64,000 bases of DNA, taken from positions 1,240,001 through 1,304,000 of the forward strand of contig JAACJO010000010.1 of NCBI GenBank assembly GCA_013368445.1, read 5' to 3'. The notes under the pieces were generated by a model. The model ran no database searches and was not told the DNA's origin. It was given only the letters and a program-made list of their open reading frames with translations. Origin of the DNA: Leucocoprinus leucothites (taxonomy: Eukaryota > Basidiomycota > Agaricomycetes > Agaricales > Agaricaceae). Each line of letters begins with the position of its first letter. The first letter of the stretch is position 1. The position numbers and the translations under genes were made by a program. This document shows positions 45,801 to 59,942 of this stretch, one piece after another.

Positions 45801-48800
45801 CTGCATCGGCTGATGAAACAGTGGAGCAATTTAATAGAGATGGGTTCAAATCGAGGAACGATTTCTTTGTGAGTGGTTTCTACACTCTATCCTGGTGTAT
45901 TGTTGAGATGTTGATGTTGTGCCCCTTCTGCACGTGTTTTTTTTTTGGTTGTTTGTAACAGAGTTCTGGTCAACCTCGGCAAACGATTAACCATTTCGTT
46001 TCTGCTGCAAAGGCAGCTGGAGGTGGAGAGACGGATGTTGTTACGGGTGTAGAGTTGGACCTGGAGGCGTTCACAAGTATCCGATTTGGGCAGGATAGGC
46101 GATTGGAGGAAGTGACGAGGATGTTGCGTTCATCTGCGATAACGTCTATCAAAATTCCTGATCGTCCTGATCTTAGGTATGTCATCGTTTAAGGGCGCTT
46201 TTTGATTTGTGATGGCTGACTTCAATTTTTCTTCTTCTTCTTCTTCTTCTTGGGACCTTCTTCGTTTCATAGCGAGCACGACCAAACCAAGGAACATCAG
46301 AACCATGTCATACGCGTAGCTGAACGAACCCTCGCACTTCCGTACGGACGAGCCATGTTCACATTTGGTTCAGTTCCTACCGTCACCCGCGAAGCCTATA
46401 CAATCCCGAAACTCGAGTTCACGATCCGCGTACAACCTCTGAATATCACCGTAACCCCGGAAGCAGGCAAGATTCCCAATGAATCCCTTAGCTGGGGTGA
46501 ATTTCATAATGGCGTCGCTGCCGGGTTACGTATTTCGCCCACAGCAAGGGGTGTGGAGAGCTCATGGATTGCATTCAACAAACCCTCTGAGCTATCTCCT
46601 GAGCACGCAGGATTCTTGCTTGGGCTTGGGTTGACTGGTCACCTTAAGCACATGATGACCTGGCACACGTTTAGCTATTTGACGCCGAAGCACGACTTGA
46701 CGTCAATTGGAGTGTTGCTTGGGTTATCGGCTGCTAATGTGGGGACTGCAGATCAACATGTTACAAAGTTGTTGGCTGTGCATACTCCAGCACTTTTGCC
46801 GACTCCCTCGATTGATCTTAATGTCTCATTAATGACTCAAGCTGCGGGGCTGAGTGGTGTTGGGTTGTTGTATCTCGGGACGAAGAATCGTAGGATGGCA
46901 GAAGTATGTTTGAACCAGACCAGTCGGAAGGATTTGGTGCAGCCGGATTTGAGTAATGAGCACCGAGAGGCGTATACATACGCAGCGGCGCTGGCGTTTG
47001 GGATGATTATGCTTGGAAAAGGAACCACGATTCCTGCGGATGCGGCTCTACTTTCGAGGCTTACCACTTTGATTCATGGCGATGCGGATCCGACGATGAT
47101 GGGTGGTGGAACAGAGAAGCAGAAGGAGCGAGCGCCGTTCGATGTCAACCTCACTTCGCCGGCAGCAACGATCGCGTTGGGACTTATGTATTTGCGAACG
47201 GAACGCCAGGATATCGCTGATTTGCTTCCTGTTCCTGACACCGTCCTAGCACTTAATCAGATCCAACCGAGTTTCTTGACGGTTAGAACGATTGCGAGGA
47301 ATTTGATTATGTGGAATGAGATTGCGCCGACGAATGAGTGGTTGATGCAGCAGGTACCGGAGAGCATTAGGCAAGAAATCGAGGCAAGGACAAAGTATCA
47401 TAAGCTGATTGATGAAGCTATCGAGTTGGCGTATTATAATGTGTTGGCGGGGTGTTGTTTTGTGATTGGGTTGAAGTATGCGGGCACAGCACGGCAGGAG
47501 GCTTATCTGCTCATTGTGCGGTACTTTGATTTGTTTACACGGTTGGCCTACACGAGTGGTACGTTCAGTTACATGTGCTTGTTTTGATTGATTGATCAGT
47601 ATGATGACAATTTTTTAGGACCTGCTTTTGACCTGAGAATCAAACGGTCAGCTGTGAGGGATGGTCTCAATTTGATATCTATCTCTCTTAGCATGGTTAT
47701 GGCGGGGACCGGTGAGATCAGTTGTCTCCGACGACTTAGGTATGCATATGGGATATACCAACAATCCGGCTATCACCATGGGTTCAAATATGGTGCTCAT
47801 ATTTCCACGCACATGGCCTTGGGATTGCTGTTCCTCGGCGCTGGTCGGTTCACGCTTGGAACATCAGACGCTGCCATCGCTTGCCTCGTCACTGCGTTTT
47901 TCCCGCGGTTCCACTCTGTGTCTTCGGACAACAAGAGTTATTTGCAGGCATTGCGCCATCTGTGGGCTTTGGCTGTGGAGCCGAGATGCTTGATTGCCAG
48001 GGATGTTGACTCAGGGGAGGTAGTGTATCTACCCGTGAAGATTATGTTTAGAGAGGATGAAGGGGAGAAGAAGAAAGAAACTTCAGTGACATTGATCTCG
48101 CCTACTCTCATACCCGATATGGACAAGCTTGTCTCGATTCGCGTTGACACACCGAGGTACTGGCCTTTTTACCTCGACACTGAGCAAGTCCCGAGACACA
48201 AGGAAGCTTTGTTGAAGAGTCAAACTCTGTATGTCAAACGGCGTACCGCTTTTTTGAGCTACACCGAAGACCCGAAAGGGAGTCGAAGTTTATTTGTGCG
48301 ATCGGGATCCTCCGTCGGCGACCCAGCTACGCTCGATTTTCCTCAACTCACTGACACAAAGACGCATCCTGCGAGTGATTTGTCCGAGTTTATCACTTCG
48401 TTCTCGAACGATGTTTTATTCCTCGCTTTTGCGGATCATTTTGCCAGGGAATACGAGGACGATTTTACGGATAAGGAGCGTTTGTTCCACAAGTATTGTC
48501 ATGCAGCGCTGCTGGACAGTATTTTGCAGGATAAACTGCAAACCCTCCAGTCCCATTTGACACTGTATCAGTATCGGATGATGAATCCCCGAAGTCAATA
48601 CTTTGACCTGCGGCTTCAAGATTTGCGATTCGCAGCCGACTTTTATTCAAAGATTTACGATCGCAGGTTTAGCGGAAGGGCGAATAACAATCTGAGGCCA
48701 CCGCTGATTCGAGATACGGCTGTGCTTGGTGCATTATATGCTTTGGATCGGAGGTTGGAGAAAGTGCGGGGATCGGAAACGTTCTTGCGGGCGCTGGGGC

Positions 48801-49189
48801 AGTACGCTCGAGGGGAGCTAGTGTCGGACGGAATACCGTCATCAGAACCGGATGACAGTCAGCGCTCAATTGACATCGAGGACGACTCGAGACTAGGAGT
48901 GATGCGACAGCTTGGTTGGTATTTGTTGAGGAATGGAGTACCGGTTTCAACGCTACTTGTCGTTCTGAGGCAATTGGCTCTTGATGCGCATAAGCAGTGT
49001 TTGGGAGTGCCACCGCCAGAAGGGACAAATGATGCAGCATTATTGGACTTGGGTATTAAGGAGGTGTTACATGGGACGGGGACTAAGATGACTACTGCTC
49101 TTGGTTCGGGATGGAGTGCAAAATCATTAGACGAGATCATCCAAGTTTGGAGTGTGGGTGGACCTGGAAATTCGGTGGAGCCAGCGTAA
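42846..49189 (+). CDS. APC1: Anaphase-promoting complex subunit 1 (APC1)
   Basis: Six exons: 42846-44242, 44288-45273, 45384-45868, 45962-46176, 46273-47558, 47619-49189; 1979 aa, close to human APC1 (1944 aa). The N-terminal part forms the predicted WD40-like half (for example VVVLGYGGIMRRRWSFEQE). It carries a long Ser/Pro-rich insert around residues 320-420, a plausible phosphorylation loop. From about residue 1140 the PC (proteasome-cyclosome) repeats appear: HAGFLLGLGLTGHLKHM, HDLTSIGVLLGLSAANVG and AAGLSGVGLLYLGTKNRRM. APC1 is the largest scaffold of the nuclear APC/C ubiquitin ligase that targets cyclin B and securin. The start Met fits the usual MAGPIALPLKPLH opening. Introns are 45-110 nt. 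I see no frame break. Confidence 0.92.
46231..46251. repeat. (CTT)n microsatellite
   Basis: About seven CTT units lie inside the fourth intron of APC1, just before its acceptor. They may serve as an extended pyrimidine tract. Confidence 0.85.
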
Positions 49190-49835
49190 CTTGTATATGT
49201 ACCTTCACTGAAATAATCGCTGGGATATAAAATTGTATGTTCCGTCATGGGCGTTGAAGTAGTCATAGCGAAAGGGGTGACTTGATCAGTCCGCCCTTGG
49301 TGGTAATGAGCAGAATCCCATCCCGATCGGAGGCGGATCAACTATTTTGAAGGGCGTCTTCATACTGCCCCTTCGAGATGACGGATCAGAAATCTCAGCA
49401 CATCATCGATCAAGATATGATCGAGAGCGAGGATAATACTTATAATAAGATGTAGGCTACACCGCACCATAGCCAAACTAGGAAAAATGAGACAGCAGCT
49501 CCCGAAATACATGACGCCGCGCGCTATGTTAGTTGATTCTTGCAAAGTACTACAGACAGTTGAATTTATAGGTATGAAGCACGATGACTTGATCAATTTC
49601 ATTCCAATTTTTTAACAAGCAGACTTGTCTATGAAGAGGTAATTGGTGCAACAGGAATCATTGTTATACATAAATTCCGGACTCGAGAGAAGAGATGGTA
49701 TAGATCCATGCCCTTTCCCTTTACGCTGTAATTAAAAACAAATGATGATGTACGTAAGGCAAGATGTAAACAGAAATCAAAGCAAGAAAGGACATCTAAG
49801 AGTACAAAGGCGGTTTAGATTCGGAGTTGAGAGAT
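49190..49835. other. Convergent 3' intergenic region
   Basis: Lies between the stop codons of APC1 (+) and DAHP synthase (-), with nothing recognisable. It probably holds the two 3' UTRs. Confidence 0.5.
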
Positions 49836-51209
<1,374 letters not shown>

Positions 51210-51515
51210 GTTGTCGGGTACGGCTAGGAAGAGATGAGGAAAAAGAAAAAGAGGAGAGAGGGATGAGGTACTGACGAAACCTGAAATTCCTGGGCTGCTT
51301 TATAGTCTGCTGGGCCATTAGGTACGGCGAACTTTGCGTCGTAAGTTTTCAGATCGGAGTAATCGGTAGATCTTGCACGAACTGAACCACCAAGCCGGAG
51401 CACTTATACAGAGTTATTTTAATATTTATTTTGAATGACTCATCTCCTCATCATCTCGGATTTCCCTTCGGGTTTCCTGTCATGTGATCTCCAGCCCTTC
51501 CCCAATCCTACCATC
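51210..51515. promoter_or_regulatory. Divergent promoter region DAHP synthase / PIH1
   Basis: These 306 bp separate the two divergent starts. It must contain both 5' UTRs. No conserved box was recognised by eye. A TTATTTT-rich stretch near 51415-51432 lies about 85-100 bp upstream of the PIH1 start. Confidence 0.45.
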
Positions 51516-54500
51516 ATGGCCTCGACACCCAAACTCCCTATTGACTTAATGCCGACCCCAGGTTTCTGCATCAAGTCAACTGTCGTGAATCCCGCGACTT
51601 TGCGTCCACCTACAAGGCCAGATGGAGACAATCTTCTGGAGCCAGTCGGCCCCCTCGTGGTTCCTGCAGGTCAAAAAGTCTTTATCAATCTTTGCTACGA
51701 TAAGAATGTCCCTCCACCACCGCCTGCGGATGAGCAGACGATTAAGCGCGCTATGAGTGTACAAGAATACGATGAGGAAGATATTTATTACGTTCCAGTC
51801 GTTGTATCACAACCCAGACAGGATAAAGACAAAGGTAGGTTACTTCTCATGACATATCCTCCTCTTCTCCATTTTGGCATGCTTCACTTCTGAGCACCTT
51901 CCACCCTCACCCTCCTCAAAATGATCGGCCTGATCTGTTACTTGCCTGCATAGCTATTAGTCTAGTTCTACTTCGTTAACAGCGGTGATACCCCAGTGCA
52001 CTTCTTTCAGATGATTTTCTATGCGAGTGGGCGGTGCCATCGAGCTTCTCTTTTCTCTTCTTCTCTCCACACCAGATTTGCTTCTACTCCCTTCTGTGGA
52101 AGAACTATATGCCCCCCAGGCATAATTTGTTTGGTTGTCCGCTAGCACCGGTTTCATCTTCATTTGCCTCCCTTTCGCCCTTCCCGTCGATGACCGCTCC
52201 CTGACGTTGCTATTTTACACAGCTGGAAATCCTTCTCTGGTCTTCGACTGCGTTTACAACACGACGGTCAAGTCTCGCACACTCAGAGATTCAGAATTCA
52301 AGGTGTTCCTCGTTGGTGAGTTTGGTTCTAGATCTGCTCTTTCCTCTGCCCTGGTGCAGCAAATTGGAATCCAAGGATGGAATCCGATTCAGAATCGAAC
52401 GAAACCCGCGCCAATCATCTGCTAACTTGGCGAGCTCTAAAATTCTAACTTTATGCTATCCTGAGCGGTCGGAGCTGTGCCCCGCCTGAGCGATGAATGG
52501 ATTTCGGTGGACCGAATTGCTCTGCGACACTCGTCTTGGAAATGAGAACCCTTAGTCTTCTTCATCCCCGTCCGCTTCGTACGGTATCATGGATGCTGTC
52601 GAAATCTATTTCCGTCACTTTCCCTTTCTCTCTTCATTGATTTCCCTCCACGTTTCGGGGCACACGTGTCGTGATTCGCTCTCTGGTCTCGCCTTACGCT
52701 CCTGGCGCCCATCGTATATTTGACGATGATTAACTCTTGCGCCTTCCTTGGAAGTCTGGCCTTTGGCTATTCTATTTTTAGGTCTTGGGTGGAGACGTGA
52801 AGACCTGGATTCATTGGGTTTTGTTGCCGCATCATTCCTTTTGACATTCTTGACGTACTACTCGTTAATGGCGCCATGGATTAGGCCTTCTATCACTTAT
52901 TATTTTCATCCCTTGCGCGAGCTCTTGTGGCTCTCTAGGTGGTCGGAGGAGCAGTAAAATTTGACCTGCGCAGATTTACAAGTTGATAAGATGCATGCCA
53001 GTGAGGAATGCTCAGTCACTAAACTACTCCCGGTGTCCATGCCATGCTCCCCAGATTCCTGCGTATCCACATCGCTGGAACTCTCCATTTGATATGAAGT
53101 TAGGGTGTGGCAGCACTATTCGGCTTATTTCCTCATTGATTTGAACAACGCATATTGCGTTCAGTGGCTTGGCATCTTTGATCATGAAATAACTGGTTCG
53201 ACCAGAGTTTTCCAGGGTCACCCTCACGTACACAAAGCTTCTCTACATAATAAACCCACGCCTTCGTCCGTTTTCCGAACACAATCTACTGTTATTTTCC
53301 TTCTGCTAAACCGAGACGGCTTCTCTTGTCGGTGCCTATTCTATAGCTCCTACCTCACACAGGAGGCCTCGGGTTTCTCCTATTAGCCCTCGCTCGGGAT
53401 CATACATACGCACGTTCTGGCTTGGCCTATCGATGTTTTTTGCACTGCATTGCCATGCTGCACAATTTGACATTTGACAGTTGTCTGGGAGACTAGAATC
53501 TTCTAACCTCGCTCACCCTTAATGTGGGTCAGGACTTGATCAATTCATTGTCCAATCGCGCCTTCATAACGTCGGGAAAGAAACAAGCTTTGCCGGGTCT
53601 ATTCTGATTGGTGCTCCTGTCGCGACTTGAAGAATCTACCTTTTACCGCCACCAGGGTTCGCTTCGGGCGTCATTTAACAGCGAGGTGCCCAGTATTGAA
53701 CCACTCGGCTAAGGCATGAACATAAATTGCATCATTACTATTCTCGGATTTCTCATAAATGACGTTAACCACGATAGAATTTTTCAACTTTTCGCTCCCC
53801 CTGTATATTGGCATCGAGCATTGCACTAATTCCTTTGTTTGCTTCTAGAGCTGGCACTGCAAAGGATTGAAGCCCAGACCTCGCTTATTTTGTCAAGACA
53901 GATTGGTACTCCCAATATCACCGCGAAAGGGAAATTAGAGCCAAGGAGAGTGTGGGTACCTGCGTGGCTAGCTACCGGTCAACATGCAGCTAGCAAACAA
54001 GGTGGAGAGGTTCAAGGAAAGTCCCGATTAATCCAGGAAGTTGATATTCCTGGGGACCAAGACAGACATGATGGAAAAGAGTCTGCGGCGACGCTGCCCA
54101 AACTGAAGGGCATCTTGAAGCATAATGGAGCGAACCGGTCCATAGAAGGTGGTACCGACGATACTGATGACACGTTCGCTGCAACGCCGCAGTCTATTAC
54201 GCGAACACTTCGAAGGCCGGCGTGGAGTTGGAAGAAAGAAGGCGGCGAACGGCTCATGATCATTGTCGATGTCGCAAAAGAGGTGCTTTTCATCCACGTT
54301 TTTGGATAAGCTCAGTGAATGATGCCGACGTTGTATTAGACCCCCTATGATGCCATCAGAAACGCCGCCCTCGACGTCGAGCCTCGAAGACTTGTATTAC
54401 GTGTCCCAGGCTCAGCTAACTCGCCTCCCTTGGAGCTAGACGTCGACTTGAACAAGTCAGATGCAGAAATCGTAGCAAACAATCCAGGTATCAGTGCAGC

Positions 54501-54642
54501 AGGCTTCCATGGAACGACTGATGGCAAACACTTAGACGAGCCGAATACTACACTACTCCTGAAGAGGCAACGAGACTTTGATGTGGAAGCCGCTTCTGCG
54601 GAATGGAGGGTTGCAGAGGGTAAACTCGTAATTAACATCTGA
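51516..54642 (+). CDS. PIH1: PIH1-domain protein (R2TP complex adaptor)
   Basis: Four exons: 51516-51834, 52223-52315, 53849-54282, 54340-54642; 382 aa. The PIH1 domain includes GFCIKSTVVN, KVFINLCYDKNVPPPP, FDCVYNTTV, FKVFLVELALQRIE (formed across the long intron) and SRQIGTPNITAKGKLEPR. The C-terminus is a CS-like beta-sandwich: LDVEPRRLVLRVPGS, LELDVDLNKSDAEI and a final FDVEAASAEWRVAEGKLVINI-type strand. PIH1 (Nop17) joins Tah1 and Rvb1/2 with Hsp90 to assemble snoRNPs, RNA polymerases and PIKK kinases. The first two introns are unusually long, 388 and 1533 nt, where others in the window are about 50; both are pyrimidine-rich. Splice phases are consistent, so I keep it as one gene. Confidence 0.8.
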
Positions 54643-56212
54643 CTCGTTCCCTTCTTGTGTTTGGAGGGTTTAATGTAGAGCCTTGCTTAAAGGCTGAAAG
54701 GAATTTTCTGGCCTGCGAAGCCCCTTTCCCGATTTCGGAAGCGACGTCACTATTTAGCCTGCATGATTGATGTCAGGTTCAATATATCAGATAAGATGTT
54801 CGGGAGGGAAATGAAGTAAAATTTTACCTAGCTCAATGCTCATCAACTCGTTCAACGTTCAACGTTCAACACCGCCCGCCTCGTGCCAGTCTTAACCACT
54901 CGACGACGTCAAAGTCCCGTAGCATGTATTTGCTATATGGATCATGCATCACGGTCGGCGTAGATGAAGCCTATTGACTGGCGTACAACATGAAAGACCA
55001 ATTACTCGGGTACGCAGTCGCCGAATTGTTCGGCTATATTTAGACAAGGGTCGAACCTGGCAAGGGCCAGAATGAGCTGAGAGTGTTGTATGAGACTTCG
55101 ATCAAAAGTGATAGGTGGGGTTCTTCATAGTCCGGTATCGCAGAAGCTTCTAGCGAAAAGAAAAGTGCCAGAACCCCTGTGAAAATCCGCAGTGAGAGGG
55201 TTCCAGGCAGATAGACATCCAACCGTACTCGAGTTGATCCTAATCATGTGTCTACAATCTAACAACTGCTCATTGTGCGCGGGTGCATTCGAATTTTAGC
55301 TGTCATTGGCCTTCTCTTCGCTTGTGTTTATGTTTGTATATTTAAGGCAAACTCCTTGGGGAGGAATCTTTGTTCGAGCTTCGGTATAGATGGATATTCT
55401 TACACGTGCGTGTTTCAGGGTTGCCTATTTTGAGGACCCCACTGCAGAGTAAACGTTGAAGTTATTTCAAGCAATGTGGTCGGAGAGTAGTAGTGTCAGA
55501 GGATAGAGCATCAGATATTAATACCTAAAAGCTCGGATGCTGACAAGCGGGCCGTGCTAATTGACCATGGTGCTAAAATGGACATTGGAGAAACTAGGCT
55601 GGGAAGAATAACGTGGGTCTGTCCCTCGGGATGTTGCGATGATGGTATAGTGTAGTAGAGCAGGGCTTGTAAGAGGGCTAATGGATTCTCAAACATGATA
55701 TTCAAAGGATCTGCATGACTTGTCCGAGGGGATAAATGTCCGCTCCTGGCGTTGGCGCTTGAAGCAGCAAAGATGCTTATAAGACTTGCTCAGCTGTAAA
55801 GCGAACCAAGCTCCCGAGATTACTGAATTGAAATTAGAATGGAGAATACTGATAAATCCGTGAGGGGACGGGAGTTAGATGTGGAGGCACCTAAGACTAA
55901 GGTTCGGAAGCCTGATATCATTTACTCGGACAAAGAAAACTTAAAAGCACGTCATTACATAGCATGAAGGGGTCATAACGAGAAGAGATCAAATATAAAG
56001 ATAAGTGACTGAAGTCAAGGTTAGACATTGAATGATGGTTGGGGAATTAGTTGCTGCGAGACGGCATGCGATGCCGACTGAATCTAGTCAATTCCACTCA
56101 ACCGGGGCCGTACTTATAAGAACGACTGGAGATTGAACGTCGAATAACCTATAATTTCAAAATCAGTGTTGGTGGATAAACTTAGAGGTTACGGAAACTG
56201 ACCAGGATGTGC
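54643..56212. other. 1.6 kb without a recognisable gene
   Basis: A 60-codon minus frame (55040-55222) starts with a signal-peptide-like LRIFTGVLALFFSLEASA but has no further support. A short direct repeat of CAACGTT units (about 54848-54872) is present; a related palindrome occurs near the end of the window. No tRNA or other RNA gene was recognised. Confidence 0.35.
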
Positions 56213-57664
56213 TTAACTACCGGCTTTTCCCAAAAGTGCATATCCACTGCCTTGAGGACCATGAAGCTGTGATCAAAATTTGATTTCTTGTGTCTCCCAT
56301 AATAAGTGTAGTCGAAACGCGTACCTTGCTGTAGCACCTGACACAAAAAGGGGTACCGTCATGGTCACGAAGCCTGTTTGAGTCCAGCAGTGTATTACAT
56401 TCTTGGCACCGGAGACAGTTCTTGTGCCATGTCTTGCCCACAGCCTTCATCTTCAGACGGGGGTACAATGAAATGAATCCGGGATCGAGGGAATCAGAAT
56501 GAATGAACAACCCACCTGTTCGGCAAAATAAACTCGCTGGGCGCATTTGGGGCAGACAGGTGTCTGGGTACCCCATTTGCGCGCTGGTGAACCACCGGTT
56601 GGAGTATTCGTTATATTCGTGGACATTGTACCTCCGAGTGCAGTACCATATCTAGTCCCAGTGGCTGTCTGAACCAGTGGATTGATACCCTCTTTTTCTA
56701 GGAGATTGAGCGCCGCAGATGTGGTGTTATTGCTCCGTCCAAAAGTCGAGAATGATGAATTTGAAAAGCCTTTGTTGTCGGGTTGAAATGATCTAACATT
56801 AGCGGGAGAGCTGGTTAAACTCGATGACTGTTGGGTCAAGCGGCCGGGAAGTGGTGGTCCAGAATGGTTAGATGCGGGCGATGATGAATCGGCCAAAGGT
56901 GCGACCCGATCCAATGCCTCCTCTTGCTCCAACGGCGGATTGAACTGATTTGTAGGAGTAAACTGAGTATCCTCGAATTTATCAAATGATGAGCGAACGG
57001 CTTGGGGAAAGGTCGAGGAAGTGGGGCTTTGGAGAGAATGAGTAGGTTTCAATCTTGGAAGTGGAAATGTGTTAGCGCTTGATTGCCGAATTGGAGAGGC
57101 TACGCGAGGAGGTAGAGGAGATATAGATGGTTTGCCGTTCAAGTCCCCTGGTGGAGATGTTGGAGCGTCCTTGACTGGGAGATTGGCTTGGCGAAGATCG
57201 CGAGCACTAAAGTTCTTGGTATAGCAGGTTTTGCTGCATAAGTGGGGCAATGAGATGTTTATACTGCATCTATATGTGAGGGTTTTACCAGTAGGGCTGG
57301 ATGATACAGTAAGCATGAAGGGTCACAACACTTTAATGATGGACTCACTTCCTGATCGTGTTCGACCAAAGTATAGGAGTCTAGACGCTTTTTGCATATC
57401 ATACATGATAAACATGGCTGAACCAAGTCAGCCAGTATGTCATCTGGAAAAAGAGTGGATCACACCTTATGATAGAGCTACCAAGAGGGTTAGCAGGCGC
57501 TGGTTCAGCGGAAGAGATGACATACCTTGCGGCCAGGTCCCATGACCTCATCGGGCGGTCAGAGCGACATCGGTGGCCGAATGAGACAGTTATCGTACCT
57601 GTTCTGCAGCATAGACAGCCTTTGAGCATCGTGGACAGATCTGAGTGCCTCCGAAAGGATGCAT
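56213..57664 (-). CDS. Two-LIM-domain protein
   Basis: Eight exons (complement): 57599-57664, 57526-57546, a 12-nt exon 57466-57477, 57349-57417, an 8-nt exon 57289-57296, 56516-57233, 56325-56450, 56213-56266; 357 aa. LIM1 (about residues 10-64) is built from five exons: CPRC, LYHKPC, CMIC, then PYCKTC, and is followed by ARDLRQANLP. A Ser/Pro-rich linker of about 220 residues follows. LIM2 (about 285-340) has CPKC, TWHKNC, CQEC and FCVRC, then the tail LHGPQGSGYALLGKAGS. Spacing C-x2-C-x18-H-x2-C-x2-C-x2-C-x17-C-x2-C holds in both. The arrangement resembles CRP-type LIM proteins, usually adaptors at the actin cytoskeleton or in the nucleus; the partner is unknown. The small exons are needed to restore the LIM1 spacing and reading frame. 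Confidence 0.85.
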
Positions 57665-59133
57665 ATTTGAGATTTTGTAGTCGTTTTGGAGAGTGCTACG
57701 GTCTCCACAGCAAGTTGAGTGGCTGTGTGATATGGACTCAGATGCCATAACAAGATAAATCCAGAAAAGGAAATGACCGGGAGTGTACCTGAAGCCTCTT
57801 GTCCTAGACTCACCAAGTCCAAGGCTCGGATTGTGAAGTCGGCTGTTACCGGAAAGTGGCTGTTGAGGAATCCAGGCATATGCTTGGGTGGCTAGGAAAT
57901 CTTAGTTGCTATGCATCCTCCGGATTCGGGGCTTTCGCGACACATGATTTCACTAGTTGGCTCACTACCCTCCTCGCCTCGAAGAACGTTGTGCAGCGTT
58001 TCTAACTCGGGGCCCGGGATCGATGGCGCCTTCAGAAATACGAAGGACCCTGGGTTGTCTTGGTAGTCTGCTTGTGGAACTCGCGTGGAGGTCAATCTGA
58101 TATCATATGCGTACATAGTAGCTGACATGATCAGCAGACGAATGCTCAGCGCTCCTCGGCCTGATGTTCAAGCCAATCTACGATAGACAGTCCCCTGCCT
58201 GGAAACGTAGGGTAGAATCTACCAGGTCATCAGCTCAAGTCATTCAATCGCGAGGATAAAACTTCAGGCCTGCAAGAAGTGCCGCTGACGTGTCTTTGCT
58301 GTTGTTCATCTCCGTTTGCACCTTATAAGCGTTCATGAATTGTGTGAACCGGTCAGATGCAGTGACTTTCATTGGAGTCAATGGCTTGGTGCATCCGTAA
58401 GTCTTAGCTGGTCCTATCTATTTGGTGCGCTCCTTTCCTAGCGATTAAACGAGTCCCAGAGGAAAGTACAAGGATGCACACATCCTGTGTAGTATTACCC
58501 CGCATCTGCCAGTTTAAGCGTCTCCGCCATTTCTACGACATACGTGTCCCTGAAAGTCAAACGCATCCGGAGAGCGTCTTCCCACTGAGTGGATTTTTAC
58601 TACTGGACCCGGGAACAGTCATCAGCACTGAACAGGGCCTTTTTCCAAGGAAAGTTCAGACATTCGATAGCCAAGGCGTTTCAGCACCATATGCCGAGCA
58701 GGGATCAGAAGACATGGTCACCAAGTCCGCGCCTTGAACAAGTATGCCGTTAATCCCGTCAGGGCCTTTTTCGACGTCCGCTGTATTGTTGGTACTTTAT
58801 GGACAAGCTACCTCGGCCCATGACCTCATTTCATGGATAGATCAATTTGTTGTGAGACTTTTGACTTTCAAATGAACCAGAAGCTCTCCCTTGAGTCAGT
58901 CCGTCGAGAAAATACATATTTTAACATCCAAGTATATTGCAAATCCCCTCAGCGCTACTGGTTGATGGTTGGGCACCCAAATTCAATACGACGTGAAGGG
59001 CTGGCCTGAAATGGAAATGATCGATAAATGTGATAGCGGACCTTGAAATCTGAAATTTTAGGAAACATCTAATCAAACACTTCTTTATCCCACTCCTCCA
59101 TCTTCCTCTCTCAGTCCCTCTATACTCTCCATC
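57665..59133. other. Divergent intergenic region LIM / eIF5A
   Basis: No gene could be supported. Open frames at 57892-58128 (-, 78 aa) and 58474-58737 (+, 87 aa) begin with ATG but show no known domain. A CT-rich leader (about 59085-59130) precedes the eIF5A start, as often in highly expressed fungal genes. Confidence 0.4.
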
Positions 59134-59942
59134 ATGTCCGACGACGAGAAACATAACCAAACCTTTGAGCAGGTACGGCTTTTTATCCCGCCGGGCGTTA
59201 CAATTGGCTAATTATCGCCCACAGACCGCCTCTGGCGCCTCGCTCACCTTCCCCATGCAATGTTCTGCCCTTCGCAAGAACGGTCACGTTGTCATCAAGG
59301 GTAAGCTCTTCCTTCTGGCGCGTCTATCGATTTGCCGACCGAATTTTTGTGTTTTCCAGGTCGCCCGTGCAAGATCGTCGACATGTCCACCTCAAAAACC
59401 GGCAAGCACGGTCACGCCAAGGTTCACTTGGTTGCCATCGATGTCAGTTTTTATCTGCATCTGCAATGATTACTACCTCACAGTTGCACAGATCTTCACT
59501 GGTAAAAAGCTGGTTAGCAATCCCCCCCTCTAGCTACTGTGGCAATCACTCAGACACGCGATCACCCAAATAGGAAGATATCTCTCCTTCTACCCACAAC
59601 ATGGACGTCCCCAACGTAACACGTACTGAATACCAACTTGTGCGCCCATTTTTACGCTTTTCTTGTGTTAGATTCTTAGATTGCGGCTCAGGTCAACATT
59701 GACGATGGGTTCTTGAACCTCATGCTTCAGGATGGCACGCCCAAAGACGATGTCAAATTGCCTGAAAGTGACCTTGGTAAAGAAATTCAAGCTGCTTTTG
59801 ACGAAGGAAAGGATCTTCTCGTGACCGCTGTCTCTGCCATGGGTGAAGAGCAGGTGAGTCAACATCGGTTCACAGCCCATATCACGGCGCTTATCGGTGA
59901 TGTTAGGCTATTTCCTTCAAGGAAGCGCCCAAGGGCAACTAA
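59134..59942 (+). CDS. eIF5A: Translation factor eIF5A
   Basis: Seven exons: 59134-59172, 59225-59300, 59360-59442, 59492-59512, 59574-59639, 59680-59853, 59907-59942; 164 aa (yeast 157). The hypusination loop [14 protein letters not shown] is present with the modified lysine at about position 54. It is followed by the short exon IFTGKKL, then [24 protein letters not shown] and the C-terminal [16 protein letters not shown]. eIF5A, after hypusine formation by deoxyhypusine synthase and hydroxylase, relieves ribosomes stalled at proline-rich or other difficult stretches and aids termination. Seven small exons, with all boundaries in consistent phase, support the model. Confidence 0.95.

Noticed and set aside
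55040..55222. Possible small secreted peptide on the minus strand
   Set aside because: The first 28 residues resemble a signal peptide, but the rest is short, has no cysteines and I found no supporting introns or promoter.
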